Shown: positions 47,330-56,793, numbered from the stretch's first letter. The stretch: 64,000 bases of DNA from Corynebacterium freiburgense (GCF_030408815.1 NZ_CP047355.1:248001-312000); one strand, 5' to 3'. Program-made: numbers and translations. Notes: generated by a model from the letters alone, not told the origin.

Positions 47330-47703
47330 AATATTCTCCCTTTAGATGGAATGATAATGCTCAAAAACATATGTAGAAAGAGTAGATAAACTCCTTGTCT
47401 CAAGCTAAATAATCCCGTGCAAAATGTCTACCAACTTATAAAGTGTTAGAGAAGATTGGGGGTAATGTATATAGCTAATAATTTTGTATGCAGGGAAAAC
47501 ATATTTACCGTGTAGGGGTAACTATATACTTTGTATAAAATTGAAAACCGTTGCAGAAATAGGCGAATTTATGTTCAAATTAGTTTGCTCTAAATGTATA
47601 GTATCTAATGGCGGTTTGATAGCATTAATTCGATGGTAAGTCCTTATTTCATATAGTGGAATACATTTTGAGGGAACCTGAGTGGCATGGCAATTTCACT
47701 GAC
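47330..47703. other. AT-rich spacer upstream of the secreted precursor
   Basis: About 370 bases with base composition clearly lower in GC than the backbone and no supported gene. It should hold the promoter of the leftward cassette. On the plus strand the last 30 bases (47676-47703) align without gaps to the menC end that precedes the intact AEC transporter. Confidence 0.5.
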
Positions 47704-47937
47704 ATGTTCGGTGTGCTGCTTGGATATGTGATCATTTTGACGGTCATTAGTGCCGGCTACTTACTTGCAAGAAAGAAGGTGATTGGTGCAGGTAAGGAGC
47801 GTTTGGTGTTAAACCGAGTAGCGTTCTATGCGGTTACCCCGGTAAAGCTTTTCGTTGTCCTGGCAAAATCTAAACCGCAGGAAATTTTTACTCCTGTACT
47901 CGCGGTGTTGGCTTCATCGACGCTGGAGGCGTTGTAG
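47704..47937 (+). pseudogene. Truncated AEC-family transporter
   Basis: From the ATG at 47704 it reads MFGVLLGYVIILTVISAGY and LVLNRVAFYAVTP, matching the first 66 or so residues of the intact transporter at 48518. Homology stops near 47906 at IFTPVLAV, where the transposase relic begins, and the frame ends at 47937. It is a non-identical duplicate cut by the insertion. Confidence 0.8.
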
Positions 47938-48420
47938 ATTTCCCGGAGTTGCTTGGTAACCCCTTTTCGGCCCGGTCGCTTCAATGGTCTGTTCAAAGCC
48001 GTCGAGCCCATCAAAGCCAGACGATGAAGACACCGTTGCTGCCACACCATGACTTCCTGAAGTACCGCATCAGTGATCGCGGAGATGGTATCCGGCGAGA
48101 TATCCACCCGCAGGCTCGTGGCGAGGTGATGCTGGATGTCCCGGACGGTCATGCCGCCGGATGTCACAAAGTGACAATCATGTCAAACGAAATCAGTAAG
48201 ACGCCAACTACCTTTCGGTACCATCTGCGGCGCATACGAACCATCACGATCGCGTGGAATTTGAATTTCCAACGTACCGTATTTTGATTCGACCTTTTTC
48301 TTGTGCGAACCGTTCCGCGAATGATGCGTTCCCACGGCCGCTTTGCCTTCACGGCTCGGTTTGCTCGTAGCCGAGATGGATATCCATCTTTGACTGCAGC
48401 CCACGGTTAATTGATGCTTG
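47907..48420 (-). pseudogene. IS256-family transposase relic
   Basis: Read on the minus strand from about 48420, pieces of an IS256/MULE transposase appear in different frames: SKMDIHLGYEQTEP, then SRNGSHKKKVESKYGTLEI and PRDRDGSYAPQMVPK, then after a break MTVRDIQHHLATSLRVDIS and AITDAVLQEVMVWQQR. Frameshifts and stops separate the pieces, and the catalytic C-terminal part is missing. It sits between the truncated transporter copy and the duplicated menC tail. No clear terminal inverted repeats are seen. Confidence 0.8.
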
Positions 48421-48423
48421 CAA

Positions 48424-48516
48424 CAAACTCCGGACCCTGATCGTTTGGAGGTGTTGGCCTCGCCACGCAAAGATTTTTGGTTTGAGCGGCTTCGTCAGGC
48501 GTGGCAGGATCTCTAA
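48424..48516 (+). pseudogene. Duplicated C-terminal end of menC
   Basis: Thirty codons and a stop that read QTPDPDRL, ASPRKDF and WFERLRQAWQDL. This closely matches the end of the intact menC (QTPDPDRL, ASPRKHY, WFERLRQAWEYL). It stands directly before the intact AEC transporter, one base from its ATG. It marks the ancestral menC-AEC junction. Confidence 0.88.
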
Positions 48517-48517
48517 T

Positions 48518-49417
48518 ATGTTTGGCGTGCTCCTTGGATACACAATCATTCTGACGGTGATCGGAGCAGGTTATGTGCTTGCTCGTACGGGTGTTATTGG
48601 TCCAGGGGCAGAACGATTGGTACTTAACAAGGTCGCCTTCTATGCTGCCACCCCAGCGCTTTTGTTCGTTGTGTTAGCAAAGTCGCCGCCTCAGGATATT
48701 TTCACGCCAGTTCTCGCGATAGCTGCGCTTTCAGCAAGTACTACAGCGGCTATTTATATTGCAATCAGTACATTGTGGTTTCGCAAAAGTGTTGCAGAAA
48801 CGGCGGTGGGGGCGGCGTCGTCAAGCTATGTGAATTCGAATAATATTGGCCTGCCAATTGGAATCTATGTCCTTGGAACGGGGGCGTATGTGCCACCGAT
48901 TTTGGTGCTGCAGCTAGTGGTATTTACGCCGATAATCCTGGCGGCGATGAGCAACGGTGGGGTTGTGCGGGGGACAATAAAGGCGTTAACCAGCCCAATT
49001 GTGTTGGGGTCAATACTCGGTTTATTAGTAAGTATTTTCGGTGTCGGTGTGCCGAGTCTAATAATGGAACCCTTGACCATTCTCAGTGGCGCCTCCATAC
49101 CTATGATCTTGCTAAGTTTCGGCGCGTCACTGCACACCAGTGAGGGGCTGAAAATCCGCGCTGAAACGACGTCAGCAACCATGCTAAAAATTGCCGGTAT
49201 GCCTATGATTGCGTGGGTATTCGCAACTTTGTTCGGCTTGAGCGCTGAACATACGTACGCAGCGGTGATTCTTGCGGCGCTGCCCACCGCGCAGAATGTG
49301 TACAACTATGCGGCTACGTATCGGGTCGGTGAAGTGATTGCGCGTGATGCGGTGCTTGTGACCACGTTTGCCGCATTACCTGCAATGCTGGTGATTAGCC
49401 TGCTGCTTGGGGTTTGA
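48518..49417 (+). CDS. AEC-family (auxin efflux carrier-like) transporter
   Basis: A 299-residue membrane protein of about ten helices. MFGVLLGYTIILTVIGAGY at the start, the SSYVNSNNIGLPIG segment around the discontinuous helix and the matching C-terminal ALPTAQNVYNYA are typical of the AEC (bile-acid/auxin carrier) fold. The substrate is unknown. The ATG at 48518 overlaps no ribosome site and lies just after the menC-tail stop, so expression may have depended on menC originally. Confidence 0.9.
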   Translation: MFGVLLGYTIILTVIGAGYVLARTGVIGPGAERLVLNKVAFYAATPALLFVVLAKSPPQDIFTPVLAIAALSASTTAAIYIAISTLWFRKSVAETAVGAASSSYVNSNNIGLPIGIYVLGTGAYVPPILVLQLVVFTPIILAAMSNGGVVRGTIKALTSPIVLGSILGLLVSIFGVGVPSLIMEPLTILSGASIPMILLSFGASLHTSEGLKIRAETTSATMLKIAGMPMIAWVFATLFGLSAEHTYAAVILAALPTAQNVYNYAATYRVGEVIARDAVLVTTFAALPAMLVISLLLGV

Positions 49418-49430
49418 GTCTCGACGCAGC

Positions 49431-49446
49431 GTATAACATGTTATAC
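49431..49446. promoter_or_regulatory. 16-bp perfect palindrome upstream of the AbrB-type gene
   Basis: GTATAACATGTTATAC is its own reverse complement and ends 40 bases before the regulator's ATG. Another TTATAC and TATTATAC follow, which can serve as -10 elements. It is a likely operator for autoregulation. Confidence 0.65.
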
Positions 49447-49486
49447 TTATTATACAAGTGGCTGGATCGGCAAGAAGGATACGGAG

Positions 49487-49714
49487 ATGGCTAAACCAGA
49501 GGGAAAATACATCGGACTCGCCAAGTTAGGGCCGAAATCACAGGTAGTGATCCCGAAGGAAGTACGCGAAATCTTTGGCATCGGCCCCGGTGATCAGATG
49601 CTCATCCTTGCGGATAAAGAACGCGGCATTGCCCTTGTGGATCCGAAGGAATACGCAGAGCTGATCGATAAACTCTTGCCGCCGAAGGGAGAGCCCAATG
49701 CCTCGGCCAATTAG
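49487..49714 (+). CDS. AbrB/MazE-type DNA-binding protein
   Basis: A 75-residue protein with a swapped-hairpin AbrB fold: LAKLGPKSQVVIPKEVREIFGIGPGDQMLIL. A short C-terminal segment (PKEYAELIDKLL) follows. Ribosome site AAGGATACGGAG precedes the ATG. It overlaps the hydrolase gene by 17 bases and is probably its regulator. No toxin gene of the usual MazF or PIN type is next to it. Confidence 0.88.
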   Translation: MAKPEGKYIGLAKLGPKSQVVIPKEVREIFGIGPGDQMLILADKERGIALVDPKEYAELIDKLLPPKGEPNASAN

Positions 49715-50762
49715 CCTTGCGCTGAAAATCATCGCTGGCATTGTTGCAACCGTTGTGTTGGGGATCGCCTGCTTTTTCGGTTGGGTGACATGGAATACGC
49801 ACGGTTATTTTCAGCGTTACGTTGATAAAGCCCAAGCAGCTGGCTATATAGAACATCAGCACGAGGTACGTGATGGCGTTAGCCTCAACTATGCGGAGCA
49901 TGCCAACGATAAAACCCCGCTACTTCTTATCCCAGGTCAGGGCTCAATATGGCAAGATTATGCGCCCTCACTTCCCGCGTTGGCGGAGCATTATCACGTT
50001 GTTGTGGTGGACGTACATGGTCACGGGAAATCAAACTGGAACCGTGAAGATTATACGGCCGTGCGTATTGCGGAGGACTTAACATCGCTTGGTCGGCATA
50101 TATTCAAAAGCAAGTTCGTAGTTGCGGGGCATTCATCAGGGGGACTCATTGCCGCACAAATGGCGGCGGAATTCCCACAAGATGTTCAGGCACTCGTGCT
50201 TGAAGACGCTCCATTTTTTGCCACCGAAACTGATCGTGTTCCCAGTACATTCGCAGGTCAAGACAATAAACTGCTTAAGGAGTTCCTCGAACAAACCGAA
50301 GAAAAAGATTATGTGGCGTATGTGTTGCCGCGTTCGTACATTGGAAGAATGTTCGGTGACGCGTGGAAGCCATTGGCGCAACAGATAGTGCAGCAGCGTC
50401 ACCAGAATCCCGATGCGTTGCCGGAGATTCCGTGGCTGGGTATCACGATTAATCGTATCTGGGAATCCCAGTCGCATCCCTACGACAAGTGGTGGTCACA
50501 CGCGTTTTTTATTAGTCGCTCTTGGCACGAGGGGTTCGAACAAGAAGATGTGCTGCGCCGGGTAAAGGTGCCTACGCTGTTTATGAAGGCCAGTACCAAC
50601 TACAGCGATGAGGGTATACTGCTCGCTGCACTCACCGACCGGGAGGTCGAACATGTGAAGGAACTCGTCTCGGATATTCGGGTAGTTCGAGTGGAAAGTG
50701 GGCACGACATCCACTTTGAGAAACCTGAATGGTACGTCCAACAACTTCAGCAATTTGTGTAA
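49698..50762 (+). CDS. Membrane-anchored alpha/beta hydrolase
   Basis: A 354-residue protein. An N-terminal helix (residues 8-30) probably anchors it in the membrane with the enzyme outside. The hydrolase core shows LLLIPGQGSIW (oxyanion region), VVVVDVHGHGKS, the nucleophile elbow AGHSSGG, and a late Asp/His pair near the C-terminus (SGHDIHFEKPEW). The substrate is unknown. It shares an operon with the AbrB-type regulator. Confidence 0.88.
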   Translation: MPRPISLALKIIAGIVATVVLGIACFFGWVTWNTHGYFQRYVDKAQAAGYIEHQHEVRDGVSLNYAEHANDKTPLLLIPGQGSIWQDYAPSLPALAEHYHVVVVDVHGHGKSNWNREDYTAVRIAEDLTSLGRHIFKSKFVVAGHSSGGLIAAQMAAEFPQDVQALVLEDAPFFATETDRVPSTFAGQDNKLLKEFLEQTEEKDYVAYVLPRSYIGRMFGDAWKPLAQQIVQQRHQNPDALPEIPWLGITINRIWESQSHPYDKWWSHAFFISRSWHEGFEQEDVLRRVKVPTLFMKASTNYSDEGILLAALTDREVEHVKELVSDIRVVRVESGHDIHFEKPEWYVQQLQQFV

Positions 50763-50768
50763 TGCGTA

Positions 50769-50814
50769 AACTTGCGTGACGACGTCGCGTTTGCTGGACG
50801 TCGTCACGCAAGTT
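50769..50814. terminator. Perfect 18-bp inverted repeat between convergent genes
   Basis: AACTTGCGTGACGACGTC and its exact complement flank a 10-base loop. It lies between the stop codons of the hydrolase (50762) and the protease (50818), so it may act as a two-way terminator. There is no U-tract, which is unusual. Confidence 0.65.
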
Positions 50815-50817
50815 CAA

Positions 50818-51675
50818 CTATTGCATAGCGCGTGAGAAAGCCCTCTTCGATTCATCACTCCAGTTCACTTCTTGTGGTGTTGAACGGGTATTTTCCTGAA
50901 TAGTATTGTTTATCCACTCAAGGTGTGGATAAACACTCGTGTGAATCATTGGGCTATCTTCTTTATCCCGGCAAGAGGGGTTGTAATGACCAGCCGTATG
51001 GATGGCAAATAGTGTGTTTTCCTTGAAAATTGCAGCGCCAGAATCGCCACCACATGTGCGTGATGAACCAGCCGCCCGAGTTTCCATAACCTCGTGTGTA
51101 TCTCGCCCATTAATATTGATGCTGTCAAGGAACTTGGTGATATTTACTTCAGCCAAAGAAGAGTATTCATTGCTCGCACCATAGCCCAAAAGATTTAAAT
51201 AGTCGCCTACTTCTGGTGCCTTGCCAGGCAAGGAAAAGCTATCTGCAGTAATGCCACTACCAACCTTTATAAGGGCGACATCATATTCATAGGATTTGGT
51301 GTAGACAGTTTGTACACCAGCAACTTGGTTTTTGAAATTCTTAATTACGCGCATGGTTGATCCGCCATCGGGAACACAGTGCTCTGCCGTAATCCAAAAT
51401 GGCCCTTGAAGATGGCTTGCCGTGCAATCGCGAACAGGCTTTGCTCCATCTGGGCCAATGCTCCACATTGCCGCCACTCGGGTGTCATTTACCGGAACTG
51501 TGCTGGTTGCCTCAGGAAGATATTCAATGTCCTTCCCATACCGAAGATTGTCCAGCGGCCCAGATTGTTGCGTAGTTGTTTCTACATTTTCATTATCGAC
51601 GGCCCCCGCATTTGGCGCCATAGCCACCGGCAATAAGGCAGCAGTGAGAAGGATAGAAGAAAGGAATTTGCGCAT
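50818..51675 (-). CDS. Secreted trypsin-like serine protease
   Basis: A 285-residue chymotrypsin-fold (S1) protein. The signal peptide (FLSSILLTAALLPVAMAPNAGA) is cleaved near residue 26. The triad is visible: His in WITAEHCVPDGG, Asp in YDVALIKV and Ser in CGGDSGAAIF. Cysteines near the His and Ser suggest disulfides. The ATG at 51675 has AAGTGAAA upstream; the longer frame to 51726 is less likely. Target unknown; processing of other secreted proteins in this island is possible but unproven. Confidence 0.9.
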   Translation of the reverse strand: MRKFLSSILLTAALLPVAMAPNAGAVDNENVETTTQQSGPLDNLRYGKDIEYLPEATSTVPVNDTRVAAMWSIGPDGAKPVRDCTASHLQGPFWITAEHCVPDGGSTMRVIKNFKNQVAGVQTVYTKSYEYDVALIKVGSGITADSFSLPGKAPEVGDYLNLLGYGASNEYSSLAEVNITKFLDSININGRDTHEVMETRAAGSSRTCGGDSGAAIFKENTLFAIHTAGHYNPSCRDKEDSPMIHTSVYPHLEWINNTIQENTRSTPQEVNWSDESKRAFSRAMQ

Positions 51676-51978
51676 ATTAATTTCACTTAAGGTAGTGGGT
51701 TGGTATGGTTTCAAGTTTGGCAACACTGGTTATGCTAGAGATCATGCTGAACTCAACGCATAATCTTGTTTACCTCTTGAATCTGACGCTTAAAAATTAC
51801 TCTTAAAGCGCGATAATATTGCAAATTTTATGCTAATAACAAGGTAAATATTTCGTCTAGACCTAGTAGCCTGAAAACTTAGTATCGGGGGTAATATTTC
51901 CGCTAAGAATTTTGTGTGCTGCGATTTTGCTATGGATGGCGGGTGTAGTTAAATTGCCTGCTTGAGCATGCGACACCA
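51676..51978. other. AT-rich spacer between protease and small membrane gene
   Basis: About 300 bases with low GC and no supported gene. It should contain the protease promoter. Confidence 0.5.
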
Positions 51979-52209
51979 TTACGTGCTTTCATCCATATCG
52001 CTTTTCGCATGTTGCTCACGTATGCGTAGAACATTAAGCACCAAGGAAAGCGCAATCATTACTACGCTTGGAAAAAGCAGTATGGATAGCGTCAAATCAT
52101 CAATACCCAAAACCGTGAAAAATGCTATGCCTGCAATCGCTATTGCTAAAAGAGTGAAAAATCCTGCAGGGCGCGCCATATAGGAGTCTAGCCGGTATTT
52201 TTTAACCAT
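51979..52209 (-). CDS. Small two-helix membrane protein (copy 1 of 2)
   Basis: A 76-residue protein: MVKKYRLDSYMARPAGF, two hydrophobic helices (about 17-36 and 41-61) and a charged tail (RIREQHAKSD). GAGGAATC lies before the ATG. It is a paralogue of the next gene over its full length. No family is recognised. Confidence 0.75.
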   Translation of the reverse strand: MVKKYRLDSYMARPAGFFTLLAIAIAGIAFFTVLGIDDLTLSILLFPSVVMIALSLVLNVLRIREQHAKSDMDEST

Positions 52210-52331
52210 GATTCCTCGTTAAAAATCAAAATAGCCAGTATTTTTGTAGCTGCTAAATTGGTTTTTTACTTTCGTGGAATGGTTTTGTAGAGATTTTTCG
52301 TTAGTTGGATAGTGTCTGGCATGAGCAACCT

Positions 52332-52562
52332 TTAATTATCCGTGCTTGAAACATAGTTGGTGCGTTGCTCGCGCATGCGTTGTATGTTGAGCAACAGGGA
52401 GAACGGGATAGCGAAAATACTTGGGATAAGTATCAAGACTAACGCCGCTGTGTCTATTCCGAGGCTTTTGAAAAACACTATTGCTGCAATGGTTATCGCA
52501 CAAAGAGTGAGAAATCCAAGGGGTTTTGCGATAAAGGAGTCGAGCCGAACTTTCCTAGCCAT
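52332..52562 (-). CDS. Small two-helix membrane protein (copy 2 of 2)
   Basis: A 76-residue paralogue: MARKVRLDSFIAKPLGF, helices around 17-36 and 41-61, then MREQRTNYV. TGAGGAATT precedes the ATG. Both copies keep RLDS, the aromatic/Gly residues and LxFP or LIPS in the second helix. The tandem duplication lies directly upstream of the protease gene on the same strand. Confidence 0.75.
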   Translation of the reverse strand: MARKVRLDSFIAKPLGFLTLCAITIAAIVFFKSLGIDTAALVLILIPSIFAIPFSLLLNIQRMREQRTNYVSSTDN

Positions 52563-52970
52563 AATTCCTCACTTCGATTAAAATGATTCATTATATTTGC
52601 TCTAATTTTTCTTAAGGGTGAACTTGTTTGCGGATTGGGCCCAGCAAGTGAATAAGGTTTCTTATATCCACTTACATTTTGTGAGATTAATAATGTGCCC
52701 TGTTTCCGTCTAGGAACTTTCGTTCCCTGTGTTTTATCTGGGGGTGATATTAACTTTAAAAACGCTGTATGCAGCATTTGTTATTTTAATCTTGGGGGTG
52801 TGTAAAGTTAGTGTATGGAACGAATCGGGTATATCGCCGAATAGATTTTCGTCAACTCATAATATCTTATTTTAATTACGCATTGGATTGGCGTTTCCAC
52901 ATGAGTTATTCCAGCCTGAATTCAAAGGTCTTTTCGCGTTGGGTATGGAAGGCGTCTTATTATATTCGTT
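52563..52970. other. AT-rich spacer before menD
   Basis: About 410 bases without a supported gene, lower in GC than menD. It marks the right end of the accessory region and must hold the menD promoter. Confidence 0.55.
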
Positions 52971-54554
52971 ATGAGTAGTGCCTCGATTGCGGCTGATGTT
53001 GTCGCAGAACTTGCTGCTGTTTCTTCGGATATTGTTGTGTGTCCAGGATCGCGGAATGCGCCGTTATTGCTTGCTCTTCGCCGCCGAAGTGACATCCGTA
53101 TTCATGTTCGCATTGATGAGCGTTCTGCGGCGTTCCTTGCGCTCGGTTTGGCTCGTGCGCAAAAGCGTCCAGTGGCTGTTGTTATGACCTCGGGTACCGC
53201 TGTGGCACATTGTTTGCCCGCAATGATTGAGGCACATCATTCAAACATTCCATTGATTGTGGTCAGTGCAGATCGTCCATCGCGCCTTGTGGGTACCGGT
53301 GCCAGCCAAACTATTGATCAACAAGAACTTTTTGGAAAGTTCGCAGAAACATTTCATATTGAATTCGCGGAAAATGGGATAACTGGAAAAGCGATCGAGG
53401 CAGCTCCGGCGCATCTTAATGTGGCCTTGGATACGCCATTAGCTGAGGTTGCCGAACCTGTGGCAGTGGAGCGGCGCAGGGCGGGGGCGTCGATACGCGA
53501 TTACGGTGAAGTTGAATTAGATCTGTCACGTCGAACCTTGGTTATTGCTGGTGATGGCGCTTGGTCAATTGAAGAATTGGCTGATGTTCCAACTATCGCT
53601 GAGCCCAGTGCTCCTGCACCTTTTGCCCCGGTGCATCCATTAGCGGCAGGTATTTTGGCGCGTACGCAGGTGAGTGCGGAAGGCTATGTGGTGGAGACAA
53701 AGCCAGAGCAGGTTGTGGTTGTGGGGCACCCAACACTGCACAGGGGAGTACTCAAACTGATGAGTGATCCGGAGATTGATCTGATAGTGCTCACACGTAC
53801 CACTCCAACCGACCCAGCGCGTAAAGCGCAATATATCGGTTCGCGGGTCCGTGTGAAGGGAAAACAGGATTCCGGCTGGTTGAAGATGTGCTCGGCGGCG
53901 TCGGAACTTGCGGGAACTACCGTGCGTGAAACCTTGGAGAAGCATTCATTTACTGGTTTGCATGCCGCAGCGGCCGTTGCGGACACACTGGCCGTGGGTG
54001 ACGTATTGGTTTTAGGGGCGAGCAACCCGGTCCGAGATGCGAGTCTTGTGGGACTGCCCTTTGATGGTGTGGAAACCTATGCTCAGCGCGGCGTTGCCGG
54101 CATTGATGGCATGATCGCACAATCAATCGGCATTGCACTTGCAAAACAAACAGAACATTTGGATACTTTGCGTCCACCCAGAGTGGTTGCTCTTATGGGA
54201 GACCTTACATTCCTGCACGATATTGGGTCATTGCAGATCGGACCGTTGGAGGCGCGGTCGGAAAACCTCACCATAGTTGTGGCCAATGACAATGGTGGCG
54301 GTATTTTCGAACTCCTGGAGGTGGGCGCAAAAGACCTCCGAGATGATTTCGAGCGGGTGTTTGGAACGCCTCATAATGTTGATATAGCGGCATTGTGTGC
54401 AGGCTACGGAATTTCGCATGTTGCAGTATCCTCGGTGGGCGAGCTTACTCATGCGTTGCTTGACACAATAGATATTGCGCCAGGTATCCGTGTTATTGAA
54501 GCTACAACCCGTCGAGATAACCGTCGTGAAATGCATTTGGAACTAAAACTATGA
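52971..54554 (+). CDS. menD: SEPHCHC synthase (2-succinyl-5-enolpyruvyl-6-hydroxy-3-cyclohexene-1-carboxylate synthase)
   Basis: A 527-residue thiamine diphosphate enzyme adding succinyl semialdehyde to isochorismate. [11 protein letters not shown] with [36 protein letters not shown], and the ThDP motif GDLTFLHD with NDNGGGIF are present. The ATG at 52971 starts at the expected distance from the first motif. Its end overlaps the next gene in an ATGA overlap. Confidence 0.95.
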   Translation: MSSASIAADVVAELAAVSSDIVVCPGSRNAPLLLALRRRSDIRIHVRIDERSAAFLALGLARAQKRPVAVVMTSGTAVAHCLPAMIEAHHSNIPLIVVSADRPSRLVGTGASQTIDQQELFGKFAETFHIEFAENGITGKAIEAAPAHLNVALDTPLAEVAEPVAVERRRAGASIRDYGEVELDLSRRTLVIAGDGAWSIEELADVPTIAEPSAPAPFAPVHPLAAGILARTQVSAEGYVVETKPEQVVVVGHPTLHRGVLKLMSDPEIDLIVLTRTTPTDPARKAQYIGSRVRVKGKQDSGWLKMCSAASELAGTTVRETLEKHSFTGLHAAAAVADTLAVGDVLVLGASNPVRDASLVGLPFDGVETYAQRGVAGIDGMIAQSIGIALAKQTEHLDTLRPPRVVALMGDLTFLHDIGSLQIGPLEARSENLTIVVANDNGGGIFELLEVGAKDLRDDFERVFGTPHNVDIAALCAGYGISHVAVSSVGELTHALLDTIDIAPGIRVIEATTRRDNRREMHLELKL

Positions 54555-54967
54555 CCCGTAGGTTTCACCAACTTGTATTGTTGCTTTGGGTGGCATGCTT
54601 GCTTGGTGCCGTAGGGATGGTTGCCGGGGCATATCACAATGACCGCACAATTGCTGCTGACCCGGGCCGGGCACTAGCTCGTGTTACCGCTGTTGGTTTC
54701 CGCACTACAGTGGACTACCAGGATGAAGAAGGAATATTTCATTCCCCGCAAGCCGGGTTGCTGTATCCCACTGGATTGGGAGAAGGCCAACGCGTGTGGG
54801 TAACCTACGCAAAGACCAATCCAGACTTAGTGAAAGTGGAACATCGAACGTGGCATCTATCGGTGGTGCCAGCTTTAAGCATTGCGGCGGTCGGCAGCAT
54901 TATTGCTGCGGTGCTTTGGGGTTTAGTTTCGGGCATTGGGCATTGGCGTGAGCGGAGGAAGCAGTGA
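54551..54967 (+). CDS. DUF3592-type membrane protein
   Basis: A 138-residue protein with helices at about 8-28 and 103-125 and an extracytoplasmic region between them. It occupies the position of Rv0556 between menD and mgtA. Function unknown. It overlaps menD and the following glycosyltransferase by four bases each, so all are translated together. Confidence 0.85.
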   Translation: MTRRFHQLVLLLWVACLLGAVGMVAGAYHNDRTIAADPGRALARVTAVGFRTTVDYQDEEGIFHSPQAGLLYPTGLGEGQRVWVTYAKTNPDLVKVEHRTWHLSVVPALSIAAVGSIIAAVLWGLVSGIGHWRERRKQ

Positions 54968-56067
54968 AGGTAGCCGTGGTTGCGGAGTCTTTTCTGCCCA
55001 ATATTAATGGTGTAACCAATTCCGTTTTGCGCGTCTTAGAATACTTACGCGAACACGGGCATGATGCAATTGTGATTGCGCCAGGTGCCCGCGATTTTGA
55101 AGAAGAAATCCATGAATACCTTGGGTTTCCGATTATCCGTGTGCCCACGATTATGGTTCCGCTAATCGATTCCCTTCCGATCGGTGTGCCTCGCCCTCTG
55201 GTCACCCAAGCCATACGTGACTTCCTCCCCGACGTTATCCATTTAGCATCTCCGTTCGTGCTCGGCGGGGCAGGGGCATTTGCTGCCAGGATGCTACAAA
55301 TTCCCGCGGTTGCCGTCTATCAAACCGATGTTGCTGGGTTCGCTAGCCGCTACCACCTCTCCCCATTAGCGGCGGCTAGTTGGGAATGGACAAAAACACT
55401 TCACAATATGTGTGCGCGCACACTCGCACCTTCTTCCGCAGCGATCGCCGACCTTCATGAGCACGGAATAGAACGCGTATATCACTGGGGAAGGGGCGTA
55501 GATACGCAAACATTCTGCCCCTCCAAACGTAACGACGCCCTCCGTGTCCAATGGTCACCCCAAGGTTTACCGATCGTAGGTTTTGTAGGAAGGCTGGCGG
55601 CAGAGAAAGGTGTTCACCGTCTTTCTGTGCTTTCCGACGCCCCCGTCCAACTCGTAATCATTGGCGACGGTCCCGAACGCCCAACGCTCGAAGAAGAACT
55701 ACCAAATGCGATCTTTATGGGGGAACTCTCCGGTGAGGCACTCGCTGAAGCGTATGCCAGCCTCGATGTATTCGTACACCCAGGCGAACATGAAACTTTT
55801 TGCCAAGCTATTCAAGAGGCCCTTGCCTCCGGTATTCCCGCGATCGCTCCCCGTGCTGGCGGCCCCATTGATCTCATTCAAAATGGCATTAACGGATACT
55901 TAATCCCACCGGAGCACTTCGCCGACCAGCTACTCGAAAAAGTATTTGATTCCACGCCCGAGATGGGGATTGCTGCACGCGAAGGTGTGCGCGATAAAAC
56001 CTGGAGTAGTTTGTGTGCCCAGCTTCTTCGCCACTATGAGGCTGTAATTTATGAAGCCACCCGCTAA
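54964..56067 (+). CDS. mgtA: GDP-mannose-dependent alpha-mannosyltransferase
   Basis: A 367-residue GT4 enzyme. VVAESFLPNINGVTNSVLRV at the N-terminus, VFVHPGEHETFCQAIQEALASG and the FVGRLAAEKGVHRL segment match MgtA, which mannosylates glucuronosyl or glycosyl diacylglycerol lipids leading to lipomannan. The GTG start overlaps the DUF3592 gene. The exact acceptor is not visible in sequence. Confidence 0.88.
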   Translation: MKVAVVAESFLPNINGVTNSVLRVLEYLREHGHDAIVIAPGARDFEEEIHEYLGFPIIRVPTIMVPLIDSLPIGVPRPLVTQAIRDFLPDVIHLASPFVLGGAGAFAARMLQIPAVAVYQTDVAGFASRYHLSPLAAASWEWTKTLHNMCARTLAPSSAAIADLHEHGIERVYHWGRGVDTQTFCPSKRNDALRVQWSPQGLPIVGFVGRLAAEKGVHRLSVLSDAPVQLVIIGDGPERPTLEEELPNAIFMGELSGEALAEAYASLDVFVHPGEHETFCQAIQEALASGIPAIAPRAGGPIDLIQNGINGYLIPPEHFADQLLEKVFDSTPEMGIAAREGVRDKTWSSLCAQLLRHYEAVIYEATR

Positions 56068-56100
56068 GCCCGCCAACATCCATCGGGTAGCGTTAAGCAC

Positions 56101-56793
56101 GTGGCTAAAGCAAACCTGGACAAAAACCCGCGCGACGTGGCACGAATGTTTGATGATGTCGGCGAAAAATACGATCTCACTAACTCGATCCTATCCCTCG
56201 GCCAAGATCGCCTATGGCGCCAACGAACCCGAGCACGTTTAGCCCTGCAGCCAGGGGAACGAGTACTCGATCTTGCCGCTGGAACCGCAGTATCCACGGT
56301 GGAGCTAGCCAAATCTGGCGCCTGGGTTGTTGCTTGTGATTTCTCTCCCGGAATGCTGGCAGCTGGTCGTGGACGCAATGTACCCAAAGTAGTCGGAGAT
56401 GGTATGCACCTACCCTTTGCCGACAATAGTTTCGACGCCGTGACGATTAGTTTTGGCCTGCGCAATATCCATGACTTTCGTGCGGGCCTGCAAGAATTAT
56501 CCAGGGTCACCAAACCAGGTGGGCGCCTTGTAGTTGCTGAGTTTTCCACCCCAATAGTCCCCATTTTCGGACGAATCTACAAAGAATATCTGATGCGGCT
56601 ACTCCCAAAAATCGCCCGGGTTGTTTCCTCCAACCCGGAGGCATATGAATACCTTGCCGATTCCATCCGTGCCTGGCCAGACCAAGAAACACTTGCCAAA
56701 GAAATCAATGCCAATGGCTGGTCCGACTGTGGATGGCAAAACCTCACCCTCGGTATCACCGCACTTCACGCTGCCAAAAAAGCTAAACAATAG
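56101..56793 (+). CDS. menG: Demethylmenaquinone methyltransferase
   Basis: A 230-residue UbiE-type enzyme, last ring step of menaquinone synthesis. [28 protein letters not shown], the SAM site [12 protein letters not shown], and the second signature [19 protein letters not shown] region are present. It starts with GTG at 56101. Confidence 0.95.
   Translation: MAKANLDKNPRDVARMFDDVGEKYDLTNSILSLGQDRLWRQRTRARLALQPGERVLDLAAGTAVSTVELAKSGAWVVACDFSPGMLAAGRGRNVPKVVGDGMHLPFADNSFDAVTISFGLRNIHDFRAGLQELSRVTKPGGRLVVAEFSTPIVPIFGRIYKEYLMRLLPKIARVVSSNPEAYEYLADSIRAWPDQETLAKEINANGWSDCGWQNLTLGITALHAAKKAKQ

Noticed and set aside
49487..49714. Classical AbrB-type antitoxin of a toxin-antitoxin pair
   Set aside because: The downstream partner is an alpha/beta hydrolase with its own membrane anchor, not a PIN or MazF toxin.
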